A stretch of 10,804 nt of DNA from Chthoniobacterales bacterium (GTDB taxonomy: Bacteria; Verrucomicrobiota; Verrucomicrobiia; Chthoniobacterales; UBA10450), in NCBI GenBank assembly GCA_025980625.1, contig JAICXG010000084.1:1-10804 (forward strand), read 5' to 3'. Shown here piece after piece: positions 1 through 5,945 of the stretch. The notes beneath the pieces were generated by a model, which did no database searches, was not told the origin of the DNA, and saw nothing but the letters and a program-made list of their open reading frames with translations. How positions within the stretch are numbered: position 1 is the stretch's first letter; every line of letters starts with the position of its first letter. Made by a program: the position numbers and the translations under genes.

Positions 1-162
1 CTCCGGTTCTTTGAGGAGACGATCGAGGAGAATGGCAGAGCGATTCTGCCGTTTCACCTGGTAACGCAGCCGCACCGGGTCGAGCGAAAGCAGGCCGGCC
101 TCAATCCCGGCAAAGATAAAGGAGGTGATCCAGGCGCAGAGAATGACAAGCCAGGCAATCAT
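1..162 (-). CDS. DUF21/CNNM-type membrane protein, N-terminal fragment (cut by the window edge)
   Basis: Reading the minus strand from the ATG at 162-160 gives 54 open codons to the window edge. The protein begins MIAWLVILCAWITSF and continues IFAGIEAGLLSLDPVRLRYQ. A hydrophobic first helix followed by a (S/A)G-x-E-(A/T)-x-x-x-S-L motif and a basic stretch is the usual start of a DUF21 transmembrane domain, the membrane part of CNNM/CorC-like proteins implicated in magnesium or other cation transport. The same motif occurs in the neighbour (LFSGLETALFSL), so the two are tandem paralogues. Its start overlaps the stop of the upstream gene as ATGA (positions 162-159), which points to one transcript and translational coupling. 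Whether it also carries CBS and CorC/HlyC domains cannot be seen. The family is fairly sure, the substrate is not. Confidence 0.75.
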   Translation of the reverse strand, partial: MIAWLVILCAWITSFIFAGIEAGLLSLDPVRLRYQVKRQNRSAILLDRLLKEPE

Positions 163-1448
163 GATTCGGGTCCTTCGACGCCGTTGGCAACTGCTTCCCC
201 GCCCGCGCCGGTTTTTTCGAGGAGCAACTCCTCGATCCGCTTCTTGCTCACCCGCCGCACCGTGATCGCGAGGTGCGGAATCTCGACCGTCGCGCCGACG
301 TTAGGCAAATAGCCCAGCCGGTTGAAAACATAACCGCCGATGGTGTCGATCCCGTCGGCCGCGAGTTCGAACCCGAGATGCTCCCGCAGGTCGTCGAGCC
401 GAGCATTTCCGCTGACGAGAAAATGGCATTGGTCGAGCGGCTCGATGTAAAGCTCGGCGTCGCCTAACGGCGCGGCGTCGCTGATAATTTCCTCGATAAT
501 GTCTGCGAGGGTAATGATGCCCTCGGTGCCGCCAAATTCGTCGACCACAATCGCCATCGCCTGCGGCATGGAGAGAAACCGGCGCAACAACTTCAGCGCC
601 GGCATCGTCTCCGGCACATAGGAAGGCGGGATCAGCGTCTCAGTGTAATGCTGCGAAGGATCGAGAAGGAATTGTTTTACATCTGCGATGCCGAGGATCT
701 GGTCCGGCGTTTCGGCATAGACGGGCACGCGGCGGTGCCGTTGCTGCTTGAAGCGCGCGATTGCTTCGTCGTTAGGCAAATCATCCGGCACGGCGAAGGT
801 ATCGACCCGCGGAGTCATGCAATCCTTCGCGGTTTTATCGCCCAGCTTGATGATCTCCTGAATCATCTCGCCCTCGGCTTCCTGGAGCGTGCCTTCGGCT
901 TCGCCCATCTCGACGAGCGTCTCCAGTTCCTCGTCGCTCATCCGCGGACGGACGCGCAACTTCGCCGGCGTGAGCCGATCGATCACAGCGTTGCTGATAT
1001 TCTCGAGGAACTGCCCGACCCGATCGAGGAGCGGCATCAGTGTCTGGAGGGTGAAAACGCCGAGCGCGGAGATGCGATAAGCGGTGGAAAGGGCGAGAAG
1101 CTTCGGGATGAGATCGCAAAAGAGGACGACGAGGGCAAAAATCGCGAGCGCCGCGACCCAGGCCGGGACGCGCGTGAGGAGGGGACCTTCCCAAATGAGC
1201 ACGAGGCAGAGGACCACGAGCGGGACATTGACCATCGTGTCGCCGAGGAGGAGAACGTTGAGAACGCGCCGTGGATTCTCGCGAAAGTTGCGCAGGAATT
1301 CCGAGAGCGAGGGATGCTGTGCCTGGAGCCGCTGGATCTGATGGCTCCTGAGAGAAAAGAGCGCTGTCTCGAGGCCGGAAAAGAGCGCCGAGCAGAAGAT
1401 CAGAAAACCAATCGCGCAGAGAAGAATCGTGAGCCCGACCGCCGTCAT
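159..1448 (-). CDS. CNNM/CorC-family (hemolysin C-like) protein: DUF21, CBS pair, CorC/HlyC domain
   Basis: The 429-residue product has the complete three-part layout of CNNM/CorC-like inner-membrane proteins. Residues 1-165 form a DUF21 transmembrane domain, with LFSGLETALFS at 22-32 and several hydrophobic helices between 65 and 145. Residues about 205-330 form a CBS pair that begins KDCMTPR and ends in the typical VDEFGGTEGIITLADIIEEI stretch. Residues about 335-405 are the CorC/HlyC domain, with GGYVFNRLGYLPNVG. Family members are linked to Mg2+ efflux or homeostasis, and the CBS pair normally binds nucleotide. The old name hemolysin is not functional evidence. One oddity is CDLIPK at 111-116, where many relatives have a Glu in a G-E-x-x-P-K motif. 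The ATG at 1448 is preceded by no strong Shine-Dalgarno. The gene is followed by a second DUF21 gene through an ATGA overlap. Family assignment is firm, the transported ion is inference. Confidence 0.9.
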   Translation of the reverse strand: MTAVGLTILLCAIGFLIFCSALFSGLETALFSLRSHQIQRLQAQHPSLSEFLRNFRENPRRVLNVLLLGDTMVNVPLVVLCLVLIWEGPLLTRVPAWVAALAIFALVVLFCDLIPKLLALSTAYRISALGVFTLQTLMPLLDRVGQFLENISNAVIDRLTPAKLRVRPRMSDEELETLVEMGEAEGTLQEAEGEMIQEIIKLGDKTAKDCMTPRVDTFAVPDDLPNDEAIARFKQQRHRRVPVYAETPDQILGIADVKQFLLDPSQHYTETLIPPSYVPETMPALKLLRRFLSMPQAMAIVVDEFGGTEGIITLADIIEEIISDAAPLGDAELYIEPLDQCHFLVSGNARLDDLREHLGFELAADGIDTIGGYVFNRLGYLPNVGATVEIPHLAITVRRVSKKRIEELLLEKTGAGGEAVANGVEGPES

Positions 1449-1543
1449 CCGTCGCTCGTCGCCATGCGCGCACGAGCCCTCCCTCGGAAAAGAATACGTG
1501 CTCGGTTGCCGGTCATCTCCGCCGAAACGAGATTAAGCTTTTC
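1449..1543. promoter_or_regulatory. Divergent intergenic region between the DUF21 pair and the DUF309 gene
   Basis: These 95 bases separate two genes read outward, so they should hold the promoters and leaders of both. I see no hexamer pair convincing enough to place. A TTGCCG at 1506-1511 is a possible -35 for the plus-strand gene, but no good -10 follows it. There is no clear inverted repeat. The assignment rests on gene orientation only. Confidence 0.35.
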
Positions 1544-2014
1544 GTGGATAAAGGCCAAAGAATTTCCCGGCTCCTCGAGGAGCTGAGCGGTCAAACGGCG
1601 GAGACTACGCCTGACGACGTGGCCGCGCACCCGTGTTATCTCGGCTTCTTTCGTTGCTGGAACGAGCAGCGCTATTACGAAGCCCACGACGTCCTCGAAC
1701 ATCTCTGGCTGCAGACGAAAACGGAAGATGCGAATTATTTCAAAGGGCTGATCCAGGCGGCGGGCGGGTTCGTCCATTTGCAAAAGCAATACCAACGGCC
1801 CGAGCATCCGAAGGACGGGCGGCGACTCTATCCAGCGGTGCGCCTATTTCGACTCGCGGAAAAAAATCTCACCCCGTATGTGCCGATGCGGCATCGGTTC
1901 AATGTTGAAGCTTTCCTTCATCTCATTCGCCAACAGATCGACGCGATCCTGGCCTCCGATTACCGTGCGAACCCATGGTTGCCGCAAGCTGCACCGCGTA
2001 TCGAGCTGATCTAG
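1544..2014 (+). CDS. DUF309 domain protein
   Basis: The 156-residue product carries the two signatures of the DUF309 family. One is F-x-x-x-W-N-x-x-x-Y-Y-E-A-H-D-V-L-E-H-L-W at residues 35-55. The other is YFKGLIQAAGGFVHLQK at 65-81. The family is small, helical and soluble, and has no established biochemical function. The conserved His and Glu residues of the E-A-H-x-V-L-E motif are suggestive of a metal or ligand site, but that is inference. The C-terminal 75 residues look helical and end in a Pro-rich tail. The start is a GTG with no strong ribosome-binding site, and the frame stays open upstream, so the exact N-terminus is uncertain. However, the conserved core starts only near residue 29. 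The gene stands alone, divergent from the DUF21 genes and convergent with the TSUP permease gene 51 bases downstream. Confidence 0.85.
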   Translation: MDKGQRISRLLEELSGQTAETTPDDVAAHPCYLGFFRCWNEQRYYEAHDVLEHLWLQTKTEDANYFKGLIQAAGGFVHLQKQYQRPEHPKDGRRLYPAVRLFRLAEKNLTPYVPMRHRFNVEAFLHLIRQQIDAILASDYRANPWLPQAAPRIELI

Positions 2015-2065
2015 TCGCAGCATCTTCTGTTTGTCATCCCGAGCTGGCGTCGACGTGCAGCCTTG

Positions 2066-2812
2066 TCAGCGCGTGAAAATCAGCTTGAGCCCGGCGATCA
2101 CGAGCACCGTTGCCAAAGCGAGGGAGATGCTGCGAGTTGGAAATCGCCGGCTTCCACAATAAGAACCGGCCGCTCCGCCGGCGATCGCAGCCCCTGCCAG
2201 GATGAGGCCAAGAAATGGGACCGAGCCGCTTGCAGTCAAGTAGCCAGCCAAACCCGCGATCGAATTCAAAAGAATAAACAGCGCCGAAACCGCTGCCGCC
2301 GGGCGGATTTTCGCCCATTGGAAAAAGAGCAGCATCGGCGTGAGAAAAATCCCGCCTCCGGTGCCGGTGAGGCCGGAGAGCAGCCCGATCGAACCGCCCA
2401 GCACGATCGCCACTGCGGGTGAGGGAGGCTCGGCCTCGTCTGGATCGCGCTTGCGAAAGAAGAGGCGGAGCGCCGAGAAAAGCAAGACAACGCCGATGAG
2501 GATTCGCAGGACGGTCACGGGCAATTGCAAATGTCCTCCCAAATAAGCCGCCGGCACCGAGAGCACCGCGAAGGGCCAAAACAATTGCCAGGAAAAATAA
2601 CCCGCTCGCCAAAACTGGACCGACCCAATCGTGGCTACCAGGATGTTCAAAAGCAGCGCGGTCGGCCGAATCGTGGTCGCGGCCAGCCCAAACAAAGTCA
2701 TCACCGCGATGTAACCGGAAGCCCCGGCGTGCCCCACCGAGGAGTAAAGAAAGGCAACGACCCCGACCGCGATCAGGAGAAAAATAAGATGAACTGCGTC
2801 AATCGCGGGCAC
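2066..2812 (-). CDS. TSUP (TauE/SafE) family membrane permease
   Basis: With the GTG start at 2812-2810 this is a 248-residue integral membrane protein with about seven or eight hydrophobic segments. It shows the internal duplication of the TauE/SafE (TSUP) fold: SSVGHAGASGY near residues 24-34 in the first half and SGLTGTGGGIFLTPMLL near 146-162 in the second. Each is a glycine-rich motif followed by a membrane helix. A charged cytoplasmic loop (FFRKRDPDEAEPPSP) links the halves. Family members export or take up small organic or sulfur anions such as sulfite, sulfoacetate or taurine breakdown products; the substrate here cannot be told. The frame extends to a TTG at 2863, which would overlap the divergent gene and add a charged stretch unlike family N-termini, so I prefer the GTG. 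No good Shine-Dalgarno precedes either start. The gene is divergent from a DUF255 protein gene. Confidence 0.85.
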   Translation of the reverse strand: MPAIDAVHLIFLLIAVGVVAFLYSSVGHAGASGYIAVMTLFGLAATTIRPTALLLNILVATIGSVQFWRAGYFSWQLFWPFAVLSVPAAYLGGHLQLPVTVLRILIGVVLLFSALRLFFRKRDPDEAEPPSPAVAIVLGGSIGLLSGLTGTGGGIFLTPMLLFFQWAKIRPAAAVSALFILLNSIAGLAGYLTASGSVPFLGLILAGAAIAGGAAGSYCGSRRFPTRSISLALATVLVIAGLKLIFTR

Positions 2813-2856
2813 GTTGCGCTTTCGAATGCACGCAGTTGGCCTAAGTTGCAAACGTG
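2810..2856. repeat. Imperfect inverted repeat carrying both divergent start codons
   Basis: CACGTTGC at 2810-2817 and GCAAACGTG at 2848-2856 are reverse complements apart from one extra A. The outer three bases of each arm are the GTG start codons of the two divergent genes: the permease on the minus strand and the DUF255 protein on the plus strand. The 30 bases between the arms must contain whatever promoter elements exist, unless promoters lie inside the opposite gene. The arms could be an operator half-site pair or a chance match. The repeat is visible directly, its role is inference. Confidence 0.4.
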
Positions 2857-5022
2857 ACCTCAACGCCAGCCGCGACCGTGCCGCCCGCGCATGTGCAAAA
2901 GCACAGCAATCGGCTCATTCACGAAAAGTCGCCCTATCTTCTGCAGCACGCCCACAATCCGGTCGATTGGTATCCATGGGGCAGGGAAGCATTCGAAAAA
3001 GCGCAGCGCGAGAAGAAGCCGATCTTTCTCTCGATCGGTTACTCCACCTGTCACTGGTGCCACGTGATGGAACGCGAGTCGTTCGAGAACGAAGAAGTCG
3101 CCGCTTTCATGAACTCGCGCTTCGTCAATATCAAGGTCGATCGCGAAGAGCGCCCAGATGTCGATCGCGTTTATATGACCTTCGTCCAGGCAACAACCGG
3201 CGGCGGCGGCTGGCCGCTGAGTGTTTTTCTGACGCCGACGCTCAAGCCATTCGTCGGCGGCACCTACTTCCCGGCGGAGGATCGTTACGGGCAGCCGAGC
3301 TTTCTCAAAGTGCTGCATCGCGTCGCCGAGGCGTGGGAAAATAATCACGTCAAGCTGAGCGAGAGCGGCGACCAGATCATGACTGCAATCGCGCATTCCG
3401 CGGCCGCGCCGCCGGCGACGGGCAAAGCGGACGCGAAATTAATTGATGCTGCCTACCAGCAGACGGCGCGCAGTTACGACGCGGCCGAAGGTGGTTTCGG
3501 CAACGCGCCGAAATTTCCACGACCGGTCACACTCAATTTTCTTTTCAATGTTTATCATCGCTCGCCCGAGGGAGCGGAGGCCGGGGAAGCGGCACTCGGG
3601 ATGGCGCTCTTCACCTTGCGCAAAATGGTGGCAGGCGGGATTCACGATCAACTCGGCGGCGGGTTTCATCGCTATTCGGTCGATCGGCTTTGGCGAGTGC
3701 CGCACTTTGAGAAAATGCTCTACGACCAGGCGCAACTGGCGAGCGCGTATCTCGATGCCTACCAAATCACCGGCGACCTGCAATACCAGGACGTGGCGCG
3801 TGATACGCTCGATTACGTAAAGCGCGACATGACCAGTCCGGAAGGCGGCTTTTATTCCGCCGAAGACGCGGACAGCCCAACGACTCCGGGTGGGCGCGAG
3901 AAAGCGGAAGGCGCTTTTTATCTCTGGACCAAACAGGAGATCGACGAGGCGCTCGGCGAATATGCCGAGGTTTTCGAATATCAATATGGCGTCAAACCGG
4001 ACGGTAACGCGCCGGCAGAGAGCGATCCGCAGGGAGAATTTCGGGGCAAGAACATCCTGTATCAGCCTCAAAGTTTCGCTGAGACGGCGAAGCATTTCGG
4101 CAGGAGCGAACTGGATGTCGATGAGTCCATGCGTTATCGCCGCGCCACCCTCCTCGAGTTGCGGCAGAGACGGCCCCGGCCGCATCTCGACGACAAAATC
4201 ATCACGGCTTGGAACGGGCTGATGATCTCGGCCTTCGCCCGCGGCGCGCAAGTGCTGGGCGATCCGACCTATCTCGAAGCGGCGACACACGCGGCCGAAT
4301 TTGTCAGGCAAAATCTTTACAACGCGAAGACGCGCACGTTGCTTCGAAGCTATCGCAATGGGCCGGCTAACATTCCGGGTTTTGCGGAGGATTACGCGTT
4401 TTATATCCAGGGACTGCTCGATCTTTACGAGACTTCCTTCGAAGTAAAATGGCTCCAACTGGCGGAGCAACTCCAGGCGACACAAGACCGGCTCTTTTGG
4501 GACGAACGCGCCGGCGGCTACTTCAGCAGCGCGGGCGGAGATGCCAGCGTTCTGATTCGCATGAAAGAAGACAGCGACAACGCGGAGCCGGCGCCAAGCT
4601 CGATCGCGGCGCGCAATCTTTTACGGCTCGGGCAGATTCGCGAGTCAGGGAAATTGCGCGAACGGGCGGAGAAAACGATCGCCGCGTTCGGCGGCGCGCT
4701 GAACCATTTCCCGAGCGCATTACCGCAGATGCTGGCTGCACTCGATTACAGCCTGAGCAAGCCAAAACAGATCGTGATCGCAGGCCAGCGGGACGGGATC
4801 GATACGCGCGATCTGCTCGACGAGGTGCACAAACATTATCTGCCGAATACAGTTGTGCTCCTGGCTGATGGCGGAGAAGGCCAGAAATATCTCGCCGAAA
4901 ACTTACCCGAGCTGGAGACAATGAAGCCGATCCAAGGCAAAGCCGCCGCTTATGTCTGCGAGAATTTTACCTGTAAGGCGCCGGTCACGACTGTCGAGCA
5001 ACTGCGCAAGCTGCTGAGATAG
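2854..5022 (+). CDS. Thioredoxin domain-containing protein, DUF255 (YyaL/SPATA20) family
   Basis: The 722-residue length and the whole motif series match the DUF255 family found from bacteria to human SPATA20. Residues 18-140 form a thioredoxin-like fold, with NRLIHEKSPYLLQHAHNPVD then C66-H-W-C69 in the active-site position, and GGWPLSVFLTP at 118-128. From about residue 195 on, the protein resembles an alpha/alpha barrel of the glycosidase or epimerase type, with GGIHDQLGGGFHRYSVD at 261-277, VPHFEKMLYDQAQLA at 282-296 and a later DDKIITAWNGLMISAFA. The C-terminus keeps the family's paired cysteines, C702 and C707 (CENFTCKAPV). The activity is not established; the Cys-x-x-Cys pair suggests redox chemistry. 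There is no signal peptide, so it is probably cytoplasmic. The GTG start at 2854 is the first in-frame start after a TAA at 2842. In-frame GTGs at 2878 and 2893 are alternatives. No clear ribosome-binding site is visible. Confidence 0.92.
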   Translation: MTSTPAATVPPAHVQKHSNRLIHEKSPYLLQHAHNPVDWYPWGREAFEKAQREKKPIFLSIGYSTCHWCHVMERESFENEEVAAFMNSRFVNIKVDREERPDVDRVYMTFVQATTGGGGWPLSVFLTPTLKPFVGGTYFPAEDRYGQPSFLKVLHRVAEAWENNHVKLSESGDQIMTAIAHSAAAPPATGKADAKLIDAAYQQTARSYDAAEGGFGNAPKFPRPVTLNFLFNVYHRSPEGAEAGEAALGMALFTLRKMVAGGIHDQLGGGFHRYSVDRLWRVPHFEKMLYDQAQLASAYLDAYQITGDLQYQDVARDTLDYVKRDMTSPEGGFYSAEDADSPTTPGGREKAEGAFYLWTKQEIDEALGEYAEVFEYQYGVKPDGNAPAESDPQGEFRGKNILYQPQSFAETAKHFGRSELDVDESMRYRRATLLELRQRRPRPHLDDKIITAWNGLMISAFARGAQVLGDPTYLEAATHAAEFVRQNLYNAKTRTLLRSYRNGPANIPGFAEDYAFYIQGLLDLYETSFEVKWLQLAEQLQATQDRLFWDERAGGYFSSAGGDASVLIRMKEDSDNAEPAPSSIAARNLLRLGQIRESGKLRERAEKTIAAFGGALNHFPSALPQMLAALDYSLSKPKQIVIAGQRDGIDTRDLLDEVHKHYLPNTVVLLADGGEGQKYLAENLPELETMKPIQGKAAAYVCENFTCKAPVTTVEQLRKLLR

Positions 5023-5084
5023 CCTAACGTTCGAAGTTGTCCGTTGACGAACCGGGCCGGTTGCAAGCTCGCGTTAATTCCAAA

Positions 5085-5816
5085 CTACCTGCCGTTGTGC
5101 GATCCGTCGCGGCCGTTTGGAACGAGCGGCAGCATTTTGCGCCGGCGCAGGCGCATCCAGTTATTCCATGTCTTACGCACGCTATCTTTCGGGGTGAGAT
5201 ACTGCTGATTCAACTCATTAATCTTGACGATCTGCGCCAGCACTCCGCGGAGCGAGAAGTCGTCCGTGTCGAGAATGGTGTAGGCAGTTCCGACGGCGGC
5301 GTGGTGATGGGCGTCGCTCGCTGCGGTCATCGGCAAAGCGCGGAGCTGGGCGTATTTGAATGCGTAGGTGTTGTAGCGGCGTAACGTCGTGGCCGCGTTA
5401 AAGACCTCGAGCGCGTCGATCGGTAATCTCTCGAGTGCAGAAAACCGAATGCCGGCACGAAACAAATCGTAGGGATGCGGAGGGATGGCGAGGCCGCCCC
5501 GCTCATGGATAAGGTCGCAAACCTCGCGCGCCGATCGTCCTTTGAGATACGGCAAGGAGGCGCCGATGCAAAGGAGATGACCTTCGGCGGTCGTCACTTC
5601 TACGCCCGGAATGATGAGGAAATCATCCACTGGCAGGCCGTCCTCGCGCATCAGGCCTTTGTCGAGCAGATAGCTGATGCCGTCGTTTGTGTTGTGATCG
5701 GTGAGGGCGAAACCGTGCAGACCCTTGGTCTTTGCCGAAGCGATGTTTTCTTCCGGACTGGAAACGCCGTCGCCGGAGAAGAACGAATGCGTGTGGAGGT
5801 CAATCTTGAAGCGCAT
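5085..5816 (-). CDS. PHP-domain metal-dependent phosphoesterase-like protein
   Basis: The 243-residue product is essentially one PHP domain. The metal-ligand motifs appear in canonical order: HTH (H8, H10) and D16 near the N-terminus, TDHNT (D40, H41), GVEVTTAEGH (E73, H80), PPHPYD (H114) and SDAHHH (D168, H170). PHP proteins bind two or three divalent metals and hydrolyse phosphoesters, as in histidinol phosphatase, nucleases and the exonuclease domains of some DNA polymerases. The compact form without extra domains gives no clue to the substrate. The last 40 residues are basic (RKTWNNWMRLRRRKM) and could contact nucleic acid or phosphate, which is inference. No signal peptide is visible. 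The ATG start at 5816 lacks an obvious Shine-Dalgarno. The gene lies 129 bases downstream of the Kelch gene on the same strand and is convergent with the DUF255 gene, 62 bases away. Confidence 0.88.
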   Translation of the reverse strand: MRFKIDLHTHSFFSGDGVSSPEENIASAKTKGLHGFALTDHNTNDGISYLLDKGLMREDGLPVDDFLIIPGVEVTTAEGHLLCIGASLPYLKGRSAREVCDLIHERGGLAIPPHPYDLFRAGIRFSALERLPIDALEVFNAATTLRRYNTYAFKYAQLRALPMTAASDAHHHAAVGTAYTILDTDDFSLRGVLAQIVKINELNQQYLTPKDSVRKTWNNWMRLRRRKMLPLVPNGRDGSHNGR

Positions 5817-5945
5817 CGGCGGGAGCGTAATTTGCTGCCCGCCGAATGCAAAGCATAGGTTTCAAGGAATGGGCGTTGGTCTGAGGCGCTCGGCAGCGGC
5901 GGCAGCGCGTCATCATTCGCAAAGGCGAGTTCGCCAAAGGGCTTC

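Noticed and set aside
648..1586. A 312-codon open frame on the plus strand, antisense to the CNNM gene
   Set aside because: Its translation is charged low-complexity sequence with no recognisable domain, while the opposite strand encodes a full three-domain family protein. It is a by-product of GC-rich codon use.
1445..1807. A 120-codon minus-strand frame ending in an ATGA overlap with the CNNM start, considered as an upstream operon member
   Set aside because: Most of it is antisense to the DUF309 core motifs, and its own translation shows no domain. The overlap with the start is probably chance.
2813..2863. Extension of the TSUP permease to a TTG at 2863
   Set aside because: It would overlap the divergent start by 10 bases, lacks a ribosome-binding site and adds a charged stretch before the first membrane helix.
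3439..4485. A 348-codon open frame on the minus strand within the DUF255 gene
   Set aside because: No family motif or plausible start context is visible, and the plus strand carries continuous DUF255 motifs across the same bases.
5050..5062. Perfect small inverted repeat AACCGG-G-CCGGTT between the convergent DUF255 and PHP genes, considered as a two-way terminator
   Set aside because: The loop is too short for a full six-base stem and no T-tract follows on either strand.
5924..5935. Inverted repeat GGCGAGTTCGCC just after the Kelch stop, considered as a rho-independent terminator
   Set aside because: The stem is only four to five bases and is followed on the minus strand by just three T residues. 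It might contribute weakly, but it is not convincing.
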